The notes beneath the pieces were generated by a model. That model saw nothing but the letters and a program-made list of their open reading frames with translations, was not told the origin of the DNA and did no database searches. Shown here one piece after another: positions 19,105-28,405 of a stretch of 64,000 bases of DNA. How positions within the stretch are numbered: position 1 is the stretch's first letter; every line of letters begins with the position of its first letter. Source of the stretch: Methylocapsa sp. S129 (GTDB lineage: Bacteria > Pseudomonadota > Alphaproteobacteria > Rhizobiales > Beijerinckiaceae); assembly GCF_009765995.1 (NCBI RefSeq), contig NZ_LMUI01000029.1:75921-139920 (forward strand). Reading direction: 5' to 3'. Position numbers and translations under genes: made by a program.

Positions 19105-20519
19105 GGCATATCCGCTTTCTGATCACGACAGCGAGCTTTTGGCTGCGCCTTTCTGCGATCTTGAGCGCTATCGCCGGCATAGCATTTGTCAGCGCCGCGG
19201 CTCTGCCATCCTTTCTGGTCGATCGCATCTCATTCCTGCGGTCCTTCGCAGCGGATATGTGGTCGGTTTGGATCACCGCCGGGGTATTCTTCGTCACTGT
19301 CGGGTTCGGGCTCCGGGAGGCCATTCATGCCGAATATATGCTCGCGCGAGAACGGCAAATTGGCGATGCGGTCGCCGAGGCGATCCATTCCGATCGCCAG
19401 GACCTAGACATCGGAAAGCCGCTTGGCTGGTCGGTGGATCGTCTTGCCACGCGATTTGTCCAAGCCGCGAAAACGGCGCCGATTGGTCGCGTCGAAGATC
19501 CCGAGTTGAGTGTTCACTCGCGAGTCTTGCGAGAGGTGCAGGATCAGGCTTCAAATTTCCGCTATGATCCAGTGCCCACGATGGTCGAGAGGTTCGCTGG
19601 CGAAATCATGCGTGGCGGCCCTCAAATCAAGGTTTGGCAGAGCGCGGCTGTCCGCCTCGGAATCTTATTCACCTTCGTCGGCCTGATCGACTCGCTCGTT
19701 CCGGTTCGAGACCTCATGAGCGGCCGTGGCACACAAACTGCCATTGACGCGGCCAGCATCCGGGGTCAAGTCGAATCGATAGTCACAGGCCTTTCCATCG
19801 CTTTCGGCGCGTCGATCGCCGGTCTCTTGTCAGCCCTCCTTCTGCAGCTTGCGCTTGGCGGGGTGTCGAGGCGGGAACAGGATCTCATGATCGCGATCGC
19901 TAACCTGATCGCAGATCTCCAGTTTGTGGTCAGCCGGGTGCGAAACGACTCGGTGCTTTCGGGGAGCATCGATGCGCTTAAGGCTGGCTTGGATGAGCAC
20001 AAACGCGAAGTCTACGCCTCAGCGAAGGCTGTCAGCGAAGAGGTGATCGGTCTCGCCAGGCGTATCGCCGATATTAGGGATGCGCATGCTGGTATCAACG
20101 ACGTGCTCCAGCGCCAGACCGAAGCTCAGGAGCGCGGGTTGAAACTCGCGGACACTCTGTCTACAGTTGATGCGCGACTGGCAGCGCTGTTCGACCAACG
20201 CCTTGCCGCGGCGGCGGCGGCGACCGAGTCCGTCGCCAGCCAGACCATCGACCTCGTCCGGACGCTCGGACTCGACGTCATCACTGAGATTAGAGGGGGA
20301 TGGGGTCGCGATGCGCGTTCGGCCCTAGAGAAGACAATCGCCGACAAGCTCGATAAAGCGCTCGAGCGGCTGGAGGCCCGTGACGAAACACGCGTCGCCG
20401 CAACATTGCGGATCGCCGCATTGCTAGCTGTCGCCGTCGGGTTATCGCTTCTTGTTGTTGTGATCGCCGGCGCATTCTTGGTTGCGCCGACGCTTCGCAT
20501 TTGGTGGGCCGGAAAGTGA
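19101..20519 (+). CDS. MotA/TolQ/ZorA-like channel protein
   Basis: The protein has 472 residues with membrane segments near 12-35, 48-72, 190-207, 226-250 and 433-465. The core RLGILFTFVGLIDSL, followed by IVTGLSIAFGASIAGLLSAL, matches the MotA/TolQ/ExbB proton-channel signature (a glycine-threonine turn in one helix and an alanine/serine-rich next helix). A long cytoplasmic coiled segment (about 270-430) separates these from the last helix. ZorA of Zorya defence systems also joins a MotA-type channel to a long intracellular tail. Here the tail returns to the membrane, which is unusual. It lies directly before a MotB-like gene and should form a stator-like complex with it. Confidence 0.7.
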   Translation: MRHIRFLITTASFWLRLSAILSAIAGIAFVSAAALPSFLVDRISFLRSFAADMWSVWITAGVFFVTVGFGLREAIHAEYMLARERQIGDAVAEAIHSDRQDLDIGKPLGWSVDRLATRFVQAAKTAPIGRVEDPELSVHSRVLREVQDQASNFRYDPVPTMVERFAGEIMRGGPQIKVWQSAAVRLGILFTFVGLIDSLVPVRDLMSGRGTQTAIDAASIRGQVESIVTGLSIAFGASIAGLLSALLLQLALGGVSRREQDLMIAIANLIADLQFVVSRVRNDSVLSGSIDALKAGLDEHKREVYASAKAVSEEVIGLARRIADIRDAHAGINDVLQRQTEAQERGLKLADTLSTVDARLAALFDQRLAAAAAATESVASQTIDLVRTLGLDVITEIRGGWGRDARSALEKTIADKLDKALERLEARDETRVAATLRIAALLAVAVGLSLLVVVIAGAFLVAPTLRIWWAGK

Positions 20520-21757
20520 GGAGAGGATATCAGCTCGCCGACGACGATGATCCTTACGGCCCGGGCACCGACCTCGTCTTATCTCTTTTCGCAATGGCGA
20601 TCCTGATTGTCGGCCTCGTTGGCACCGGTGACGCCATTCAGAGCGGAAGTGATGCTGGCCGGATCGGCCAGGCGCCGACAAATACAAATATCCCAGATCG
20701 TGATCTGCTAGCGGCGAACCAACGCAATCAAGAGTTGCTGTCTCGAATAACAGCGCTTCAGAATGAAGTTCGCGACTTAGGTCGGCGCGGGCCGCCCCCT
20801 CCAAATCTCTCGCCACAGAACCCAACAGCCGACAACGTTCTGACACAAGACCCTGCGCAGAAGGCGTATGAAGAGTTCTTGAATTGCACTGCGGGTCAAA
20901 GCGGCTGTCCAGCTAAGGCGTGTGCTCAGACCTATCTCACATCTTTCCCGAGCGGCCAACACGCGGTCGAAGTCAACAAGGACGAAGAAGGGGCTGAAAA
21001 AGTTTGTCAGGTTGAAAATCTGGCGAAAACGGCCGCCGAGGATTTCTCTTCGTTCCAGGGATGCATGGCCCAACTCTCCGTTTGCGACCAGCATCTTTGC
21101 GTCGAGCGTTTTCAAGCGAGATTAGCGATTGAGCCATACGTTTCAATGCTTCGCAAACTCGGCGCAGACGCCGCCAAGACATGTGAGACGTCGCGGCAAG
21201 ATGCGCTCTTCGCCTCATTTCAGCAATGCATCCAGTCCAGCGCACCATGCGACCGCGCTGCATGCGAAGAAAAGCTCAACGGCGCGTTGATGGGGCCGCG
21301 CGCCGTTGAAATCACGCGAACCCTCGACGACGCAAAGGCCATCTGCGAGGTGCAGAAACGACCTAGCCCGCAGTTCGCCGCACGCGAACTCCTGAACGAG
21401 TTTTATCGCACACTTGGCGAGAAGGGGCAGGGCCCGGATAAATCATTCGCGGAACTCTATGCGCCGAAAGTGGCGTTTTATGGCCAACCCATAACGCGTG
21501 AAGCGGCGGTCGCCGCGAAAAATGAGACGTTCAAGAAACTCAGCGGTGCCGCTGTGACTGTTCGGCAAGATTCGGTCGAAATCAACTGCGACCCCGACGG
21601 CGCGACTTGCAACGTGACGGGTTGGGCGGATGGCGAATTTACGAACTTGAACGGATCGACGCAGAACACCTCGTTCCAATTCAGATTTGTTTTTTCCAAT
21701 GTGCTGACAAACCCGCAAGTCACCTCGGAGGCAGTAACGAACTTAACTAAGAAATAG
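20516..21757 (+). CDS. MotB/ZorB-like protein with periplasmic cysteine repeats and NTF2-like end
   Basis: I choose the GTG at 20516, whose GTGA overlap with the upstream stop repeats the junction style of this operon; the product is 413 residues. Near the N-terminus DPYGPGTDLVLSLFAMAILI is a single helix beginning with an aspartate, as in MotB, ExbD and ZorB, where that residue carries protons. The periplasmic part has three copies of a C-x6-C-x4-C unit (CTAGQSGCPAKAC, CMAQLSVCDQHLC, CIQSSAPCDRAAC). The last 130 residues (FAELYAPKVAFYGQPITREA and on) look like an NTF2/SnoaL-type fold. There is no OmpA-like peptidoglycan-binding domain, unlike MotB and ZorB. Confidence 0.65.
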   Translation: MRRGYQLADDDDPYGPGTDLVLSLFAMAILIVGLVGTGDAIQSGSDAGRIGQAPTNTNIPDRDLLAANQRNQELLSRITALQNEVRDLGRRGPPPPNLSPQNPTADNVLTQDPAQKAYEEFLNCTAGQSGCPAKACAQTYLTSFPSGQHAVEVNKDEEGAEKVCQVENLAKTAAEDFSSFQGCMAQLSVCDQHLCVERFQARLAIEPYVSMLRKLGADAAKTCETSRQDALFASFQQCIQSSAPCDRAACEEKLNGALMGPRAVEITRTLDDAKAICEVQKRPSPQFAARELLNEFYRTLGEKGQGPDKSFAELYAPKVAFYGQPITREAAVAAKNETFKKLSGAAVTVRQDSVEINCDPDGATCNVTGWADGEFTNLNGSTQNTSFQFRFVFSNVLTNPQVTSEAVTNLTKK

Positions 21758-22339
21758 CCGTGACTTCGGTGAGGCGGGTACAGGTCCCTTGACTTACGAC
21801 GCAACGCTTGGACTCGACAGCATCAAAATCGGGCGCGCGGGCCGCGCACTGGATCGCGCAACGGCTTCCCGGACTGACGCGATGGCCCTAAGGCTTCGAA
21901 CCGATACGAGTTAGCTGCCAACGACGATCGCGATTGAAGATCGCGGTGCCGAACTCTTGCTCGACGACGCTGGGCGGTGGTCGAAACAGATGACGCTGTT
22001 CGAGGTCGAGCCGCCGCCGCACAGTGCGGTTCGCCTTGGACCAAAAATTGTCAACACTATATCGCCCGATACGTCGATTGCCGTCAGGCGCGCGGACGGC
22101 TCATCTGCCGGCAACTTGATATGGCCGAGCGTTCGGCGTAGCGCTGGCCACAGTGAGGAACCTATTCTGCTCGGCGCGGAGATGCTTGCGGGATTTCGGC
22201 GCGCCGAGCCTGCGCCCTCGCAGTAGCTGCGACCTCTCTTGCCGCCGCGCCGTCTGGCGACAGTCCGGGAAACGCCGCCGCCACGAAACGAGCTCCGTGG
22301 CTCGCGGTCGCAGCCTTGGCGATCCTTGCCGCCGCCATC
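21758..22339. other. 580 bp without a supported gene
   Basis: The sequence after the MotB-like gene holds short reading frames only, none with a recognisable motif or ribosome binding site. I see no clear terminator. It leads into an IS3 remnant and is probably decayed mobile DNA. Confidence 0.4.
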
Positions 22340-22640
22340 ACAGGGGTCCTTCGGCAAGATTCTCGCCTTCTGCGTCGAGGCGCTTGAAGAAGCCTTGGCC
22401 AAGCACGGTCGGCCGCAGATATTCAACACCGATCAGGCAGCCAGTTGACCAGTTTCGATTTCACGGGCGTGTTGCTCAAGCTCGGGGTCGCCATTAGTAT
22501 GGACGGCAAGGTGCCTGGTGTGACAACGTCTTCGTGGAGAGGCTATGGCGCAGCGTCAAATACGCCGGCCGCGTTCGAGCCTTGACGGACGCACGCCCGA
22601 AGAGGCCTACTTTGACACGTCGCCGCGCGCGGCGGCGGCT
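22340..22640 (+). pseudogene. IS3-family transposase remnant (rve core)
   Basis: One frame reads FCVEALEEALAKHGRPQIFN and then TDQ before breaking; another continues DFTGVLLKLGVAISMDG and then WCDNVFVERLWRSVKYAG. Together they correspond to the integrase-type DDE core of IS3-family OrfB, with the second aspartate (NTDQ) and the VERLWRSVKYE-like segment. Frameshifts and the missing N-terminal half show it is dead. Confidence 0.65.
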
Positions 22641-22880
22641 TGAATTTTTCGCCGCGCTGGACGTGACTACGGTCGGACTACGCCCTCCCTCCGTCACGCC
22701 CAGCGCGCCAAATCCCGCAGACCATCAACCCCGGCAGGACGCCACTTATCGTTCGCAGGAGACTGTTTAGACCACCGGAGCCGGCTCTCTTTTAGGGCGT
22801 CGTCGGCGTGCAGCGTAGCAAAAGTGGACTGGCGTGTATCCTTTCAGTGCTTGGTAAGTGGCAACGAAGGTCTCGTTGAA

Positions 22881-24245
22881 ATGAAACGCATCGTATCGCT
22901 TTCGGCATTAACCCTAGGCGTCGTAATGGTCTCGTTTATTGCGTTTCGTTACATTACCGAAGAACCCCCCAATAGCGCTTGGGAAATGCACAACGCACGC
23001 AACCGCGATGCGAAGCCGGCAATAGAAACGAAGTCGAGCAATCCCGAGGTCGGCATTCTCGCCACTGCTTCGCGCGAGCAGGAAGGAAAACCCGAACGGA
23101 CGCAACCGGAAAGGGTGAAGGATACGTCCGTTGTGACGAGGTTTCTAGGCGATCCAGAGCCGACCGTCGTGCCGGAGCATATCCCCGACTGGCACCCCGA
23201 TGTGCCCGTCCCAGCGCCTCCGCCGTCGATTGCGCCGGCGCCGCTCTCCACAACGCCATCGCCCTCGCCAAACGCGGAAAAGCCTCTCGATATTTCGCCG
23301 ACGCCCACGTCACGGCCGGAAGCGGAGAGCCCAGCCTCTTGCACTTTTTTCCCGTCGAGGACCGTGGGCCAGCAGCAAGAGACGAGGGTCAAAGACTATG
23401 TTTCGACATTCCAGTTGTGCGAGAGTAAGAACGAGGTGCCGAAAGTCGCAATTCGCAGCATGAAGATCGGCGGTGACTCCTGGTTTTTGCTTGCGAATCC
23501 GGACAGCTTGACAACGAAAATCGAAAAGGCTGCGTGCTGGAGCTGCCGTCCGGTTACCGAGGACGTTTTGAAGGAGACGCGGCTTGTTAGGGCGATCAAG
23601 CGCGCCGCAGAGATGCCGGGTCTGACGCATCGTACTTTTCTTGAAAATGCGGGCTTGGTGCGCGGGTCAGCGCCGGGCGAATTCGTCACCGGCGATCTTT
23701 GTCCCAGCGAACGCCCGCTCGACCGTCGGTTTTTCGAAACTCTTATGTCCAACGGGCCAGGAACGCCCGTCGCTCTTTCGATATCCGGTCTTTGGCTGAA
23801 AAATCATGCCGAAGATTTCCAGTGGCTCATGCGACTGGCCGCCTCCGGGGCGCTTGATATCATTTGGGTCAATCACACCTATCATCACCCCTATACTCCC
23901 AGGACGCCGTATGACGAGACTTTTATGCTGACTAAGAATTTGAATCCGGAGTATGAAATTCTTGAGACGGAGCGATTACTAATTGAGAACGGAGGCACAC
24001 CATCGGTCTTCTTTCGTTTCCCTGGCCTGATTTCCTCCTCCGCATTGATGCGGACGGTGCTTCAAAATCATCTAATTTCTCTGGGTACGGACGCTTGGCT
24101 CGCTAAAGGGCAAAAGCCCCGTGCGGGATCAATTATTCTTGTCCATCCGAACGGAAATGAAGAAGTTGGTCTCGACTTATTTATTCGCTTCTACTCGAAT
24201 GGAACTATTGACCGGCCATTGGAGCCTTTAGTTGCTGCACCATAA
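22881..24245 (+). CDS. polysaccharide deacetylase (NodB-type) family protein, membrane anchored
   Basis: From the ATG at 22881 the product is 454 residues and begins with MKRIVSLSALTLGVVMVSFI, a signal anchor. A proline-rich linker (PVPAPPPSIAPAPLSTTPSP) follows. The C-terminal half has NodB-like motifs: TGDLCPS as motif 1, VNHTYHHPY as the metal-histidine motif, FRFPG as motif 3, and SIILVHPNGNE near the end. These enzymes remove N- or O-acetyl groups from cell-wall or capsular sugars in the periplasm. Motif 1 has one aspartate rather than the usual pair. The gene stands alone between IS remnants, 1.1 kb after the MotAB-like operon; a functional link is possible but unproven. Confidence 0.7.
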   Translation: MKRIVSLSALTLGVVMVSFIAFRYITEEPPNSAWEMHNARNRDAKPAIETKSSNPEVGILATASREQEGKPERTQPERVKDTSVVTRFLGDPEPTVVPEHIPDWHPDVPVPAPPPSIAPAPLSTTPSPSPNAEKPLDISPTPTSRPEAESPASCTFFPSRTVGQQQETRVKDYVSTFQLCESKNEVPKVAIRSMKIGGDSWFLLANPDSLTTKIEKAACWSCRPVTEDVLKETRLVRAIKRAAEMPGLTHRTFLENAGLVRGSAPGEFVTGDLCPSERPLDRRFFETLMSNGPGTPVALSISGLWLKNHAEDFQWLMRLAASGALDIIWVNHTYHHPYTPRTPYDETFMLTKNLNPEYEILETERLLIENGGTPSVFFRFPGLISSSALMRTVLQNHLISLGTDAWLAKGQKPRAGSIILVHPNGNEEVGLDLFIRFYSNGTIDRPLEPLVAAP

Positions 24246-24305
24246 GATCAACCGGTGTTGTCACGTTAACCGACTATGAGCGATTGGGTGCGTAGTCGCT
24301 GCGGC

Positions 24306-24908
24306 ATGATCCTACCTCCTGTCAGCTACAAGCCTCATCGTTTCCCACCGCAGATCATCGTCCATGCCGTATGGCTGTATTTTCGATTTCCCTTGAGTCT
24401 GCGTCTGGTCGAAGAAATGCTGCTTGAGCGCGGCATTGTTGGTATCCTACGAAACGATCCGACGCTGGGCGATCAAATTCGGCGCCGACTACGCGTGTCG
24501 CCTTAAGCGCAAGGCGCCAAGCCGTGATGATATCTGGTATCTCGACGAGGTCGTCATCTCCATCAATGGCGAGAAACGCTATCTCTGGCGCGCTGCCGAT
24601 CAGGAGGGATATGTCCTCGATGAAATCGTGCAAATCCATCGGAATACAAAGGCCGCGCGGCGTTTGCTGGCAAGGCTTTTGCGGAAGCAAGGACGCCCGC
24701 CGAAGCGGACTATAACTGATAAGCTCGGCTCCTACGCCGCCGCCAGGCGCAAGATCATGCCGAATATCGAGCATCGCCAGCACAAGGGGTAGAACAATCG
24801 GGCGGAGAATTCTCACGTGCCCGTCCGAAAACGAGAGCGGATGATGCAAGGTTTTCGATCCTGGCCGGGATTGCAGCGGTTCGTCTCAACCTTCTCCGTC
24901 GCCCGTGA
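24306..24908 (+). pseudogene. IS6-family transposase, frameshifted and with an internal stop
   Basis: The N-terminal piece PPVSYKPHRFPPQIIVHAVW and the second piece IRRWAIKFGADYACRLKRKA lie in different frames. DDE motifs are visible as DIWYLDEVVI, ITDKLGSY and NNRAENSH, but a TAG stop near 24790 separates the last motif (HRQHKG, stop, NNRAEN). Two independent defects make it inactive. Related partial copies lie at 27142-27348 and at the window end, all on the same strand. Confidence 0.75.
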
Positions 24909-24918
24909 AGAACGCAGA

Positions 24919-26317
24919 TCAGATGGCGACAGACTGATTTTGTGATGCGGCCGGTCGCGCCATCGCGAACAGGAATGCGAACAATAAGAGCGCCAACCAG
25001 GCCAACAGCAGCCGGAAGTTGTAGCCGGCGGCGGCGAGGACGGCGTTGATCGCGTCACCGGTTGGGCCGGCGAGGTAATTGCGACCCATCCGATGCTCGC
25101 CTTTGGCGTGGCCGATGACGGGTTCGACGGCGGAGCGGCGGCGCAATTCGCGTTTGATGTGCTCGGTGACGCGCCGCTTCTGGCCGGAGATATAGACCTT
25201 GAAGCGATGATCGGGCGGCGCGTTGTGACCGCGGTAACCGCGGTCGGCGATGATGCGGGTAAGATTGACGCCGATCTGCGCCTCGATCTCCGGAATGACG
25301 GCCGCCAGCGTGCGGCCATCATAGGGATTGCCCGGCAGCGCCTTGGCGTGGGCGATGAACTGGCCGCCCTTGGAATGGTGAAGGGTGGTGGCGATGCTCA
25401 CCTTGACGCCGAACTCGTAAGGACGATGCGCTTTGCCCTTGCCGATGCATTCGACCTCAGGGGCATGCAGCGAATAGACTTTCGGCCCCCGCTGGTTCTT
25501 GCGCTGCTCGCGCACCCGCTGCGCCAACATCAGAGAGAGGCCGAAGATCTCCTCCAGCGCCGCGTCGCTCTTGATCCTACGCACGATGTCTCGCGTCACC
25601 CGGCCAAGATAAGTGCGAAAGGTCCGCAGCGCCCGGTTGGCCCGCTTGAACTGCTTGGCGTGGGCGTAGCGCTGATGGGCGATCAGCGCGCGCTTGCCGA
25701 CGCGCTCGTAGGATTGGCGCAGAGCCACGCCGTGCTTCTTGGCCAACCTGACCAGCCGCTCGCGGGCGCGATGCATCAGCTTGGCGTCGGTCGGGAACGC
25801 CACCGCCTTGGGCTGCACCGTGGTGTCGACAATGACCTTCGAGAAGCCGGCGGGCTTGGCCGCGCCTGTGCGGGTGGCGACGTTCAGGCTTTCCTGGATC
25901 AGGGCGACGAGCTTTTCCTCGCCCATCCGCTGGCGCCAGCGCGTCAGCGACGAGCGGTCGAACACCAAGGCGTGCCGAAAGAACTCCTCGCCGCAGAACA
26001 GTTGGTAATACGGATTCTCGATCCAGCGCTCGCACAGAACCTCGTCGGAGAGGTCGTGCATATGCTTGAGGATCGCCAGCCCCGCCATCTCAAGGCGAAT
26101 GCGGAGCATTCGTCCGGAGCCGCGTCGGCAAGGGCGGATGCCCAGGTTTGTCCGTGTAGGCCGCCCCGAACCGCTCCTCAAGAAAGCGCCAATCCACCGT
26201 CCGCGCCAGCTTCGCCAGCGGATGGTTCAGATCGACGATCTGATCGAGCCGCGCCTTGAACAGATCGTTCTGCCCGCTGTCCCGCCGCTCCCTTGGCCGC
26301 ATCGAATCACCCTCCAT
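24919..26317 (-). pseudogene. IS5-family transposase split by a 28-bp insertion
   Basis: The upstream piece (26317 down) reads SGQNDLFKARLDQIVDLNHP and on to HPPLPTRL. The downstream piece resumes with MAGLAILKHMHDLSDEVLCE and runs to the natural end, including VIVDTTVQPKAVAFPTDAK, IIADRGYRGHNAPP and RRRSAVEPVIGHAKGEHRMG, i.e. the DDE residues. Exactly 28 bases at 26089-26116 interrupt PTRL/MAGL and shift the frame. Those bases contain a hairpin (CGAATGC, GGA, GCATTCG). Otherwise the enzyme appears intact, so the insertion is recent or is tolerated through the internal ATG. Confidence 0.75.
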
Positions 26318-26648
26318 CGCGCCGACAGAGGAAGAGAATCACGCCCAAAGCCGCCGTTCAATTTGCAAGAAATTAAGCCGCACAAGCCAGCTTTCTTGCA
26401 AACGCAAATACTTGCCGACCCCCGCAAACGCCCACAAAACGAGGGGGTTCAGGAGACTTCACGGGCGACTTCTCCGCCGTGAGAAACCATTTCGTCCCGC
26501 CTCGCTCCCAACGCTCCGCCCTCTCAACCCACCTTCATCGCCTGAACGCAATGACAGAGTGAAAATCCGTCACTGTCGTAGCCTGAAAATTGACCCGGTG
26601 GCGCCGTTGCGTCCGTCGTGAGTTAATGTGACATCGCTGTCCGACGCT

Positions 26649-26948
26649 CTAGCCTTTCGAGGGCGGCTTATCGTAAGGTAAGGCATCATCCAGGCCGAAC
26701 AGAGTGCGATCGGCGGCGCGCGTGAGCGCGCCATCCATCATACGACGAAAGTCGGCCTCGTCCCAATCGCCGCAGGCGAGGCGATGCAGAACCGCTGCGC
26801 CGACAAGGCGCAGTTTACGCTCACGATCGGCCCGGCTCTCCTTGATTGTTTGACGCCGCGTCTTGGCGTCCGCTTTGCGGGCCTCCCTTAACGCCGCCAG
26901 CTTCTCGTTCGTCGCGGTCAATCGGCGGTTCAGCAGCGTCATGTTCAT
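26649..26948 (-). CDS. small conserved-looking mobile-element protein
   Basis: This is a 99-residue, very charged protein preceded by a good ribosome binding site (GGAGG just before the ATG at 26948). The N-terminal half is a likely coiled coil (LNRRLTATNEKLAALREARK), followed by RKLRLVGAAVLHRLACGDWD and RTLFGLDDALP. The second half recalls small mobilization accessory proteins of alphaproteobacterial plasmids, but I cannot name a family with confidence. It stands between IS5 and IS6 remnants. Confidence 0.55.
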   Translation of the reverse strand: MNMTLLNRRLTATNEKLAALREARKADAKTRRQTIKESRADRERKLRLVGAAVLHRLACGDWDEADFRRMMDGALTRAADRTLFGLDDALPYDKPPSKG

Positions 26949-27141
26949 GCCTCCTTCGCTTTGGACAATCGCCGATCCCGCTTTGGAAGTCTATCAGCGC
27001 GCCGCGCGCTTGGACGGGATCACACGGAGAAAGATGACGCCTGCGTCAATAATCATCTTGGATTTGCTTCAAGGCGGCGAACGATTGGGGGTTCGCCATG
27101 CCGGTTAGATTACGGATGGATTGGGACGATATGACGGGCTC

Positions 27142-27348
27142 ATGATCCTTCGCCCTGTTAGTTACACGCGCCACCGATTTCCCCCCGAGATCATCGCACC
27201 ACGCAGTCCGGCTCTATTTCCGTTTTCCGTTGAGCCTGCGTCTCGTCAAGGAAATGCTGCTTGAGCGCGGAATCGTCGTCTCCTACAAGACCATTCGGCG
27301 TTGGGCGATCAAGTTCGGTACCGATTTCCGCCTGCGCAAAGTGTGCAC
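27142..27348 (+). pseudogene. IS6-family transposase, 5' fragment
   Basis: It begins MILRPVSYTRHRFPPEII, loses two bases near 27198, and continues in another frame as VRLYFRFPLSLRLVKEMLLE and on to IRRWAIKFGTDF. The fragment stops where the IS630 element begins at 27349, so that insertion or a later deletion removed the rest. Confidence 0.7.
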
Positions 27349-28405
27349 CTAGAGCCTTCTGCATTTAGGCGCACGCATATCCTGAGTTTCTGAGGTAGTT
27401 GGTGCATTCTTGGGGCGAGATGGCGGTTAGGGCGGTTGCGATGGCGTCTGAGAGGGATTCGAGGGAGCGTGGCGCGGCCTTTCGCACAAGCGTTTTCACC
27501 TTGGCGAACGCCTGCTCGATCGGATTGAGATCGGGCGAGTATTTGGGCAGAAACAGCAGACGCGCGCCGGCGGCGCGAATGGCGCGGCGCACCGCCTTTC
27601 CTTTGTGCGATCCGAGATTGTCGAGCACGACGATGTCGTTGCGCTTGAGGGTCGGAACAAGGAACTGTTCGACATAGGCCAGGAAGTGCTCGCCGTTGAT
27701 GGGGCCGTCGAACAGGCAGGGCGCGTCGATACGGTCGTTGCGCAGAGCGGCCAGGAATGTCGCCGTCTGCCAATGGCCGTGTGGGACTTTGGCGACAAGC
27801 CGCTCGCCTCGCGGCGCCCAGCCGTAGAGGCGGGTCATGTTGGTCTTGGTCCAGGTCTCGTCGATGAAGACCAGCCGCGAAGGATCGACGCTCGGCTGAT
27901 GGCTTCGCCAGCGCAGCCGATGGCGCTTCACGTCCGGGTGGTCCTGCTCGCGCGCGACGAGCGTCTTTTTTTGAGCGTGACGCCCAGACGGCGCAAGAAC
28001 CGGCTCATCAGCGAAGTGTCGGCCTTGACGCCGCGCTCAGCCAGCAGCCGGTCGCATAACGCCTGCAGCTGATGTCGGATTTCTCGGCTCGCAAGCCTTC
28101 GAGGAAGGCGCGGTGCGGCTCCAACTTCACGCGCTTGTAGTCGCCCATTTTCGCGGCCGTGCGCGAGCCGCTTCGCTCGAAGCGCTCCACCCATTTGATC
28201 GCCGACGATTCGCTGACCCCGAACCGCGCCGCCGCAGCACGGCGGCTCATCCCCTCAACCACGACCGTGTTGATCACCCGATCGCGCAAATCCTGCGAAT
28301 AAGCTCCGGCCATCCCTGCTGGCCCCCGCCCAGCCGGCAGGTTGAATCAGATCATCCCTGATTTGGGAACCCCCTTTGATTCAGCCTAAAGGCGGAGCGC
28401 TCTAG
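27349..28405 (-). mobile_element. IS630-family insertion sequence
   Basis: Imperfect inverted repeats bound the element: the left end starts CTAGAGCCTTCTGCATTTAG at 27349 and the right end, read on the minus strand from 28405, starts CTAGAGCGCTCCGCCTTTAG. Both begin with CTAG, in keeping with TA target use in this family. A minus-strand transposase fills the interior. It interrupts an IS6 copy on its left. Confidence 0.7.
27365..28313 (-). pseudogene. IS630 transposase with a frameshift and an A7 slippery run
   Basis: The N-terminal helix-turn-helix part starts at 28313 (SQDLRDRVINTVVVEGMSRR) and reads to AEKSDI near 28090. One base appears to be missing there, as the expected LQALCDRLLAERGVKADTSL continues in another frame. 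A second shift falls on a run of seven A residues (27964-27970), after which the DDE part follows: RLVFIDETWTKTNM, DIVVLDNLGSHKG and SPDLNPIEQAFAKVK. The second shift may be programmed, as IS630 relatives often frameshift at A runs. The first looks like a real mutation. Confidence 0.65.

Noticed and set aside
11486..21757. Classical Zorya type I, II or III
   Set aside because: No ZorC, helicase ZorD or nuclease ZorE is present, and the MotB-like protein lacks the OmpA-like domain.
25093..26259. Plus-strand frame of 388 residues
   Set aside because: It is the reverse complement of the IS5 transposase, whose DDE motifs are clear on the minus strand.
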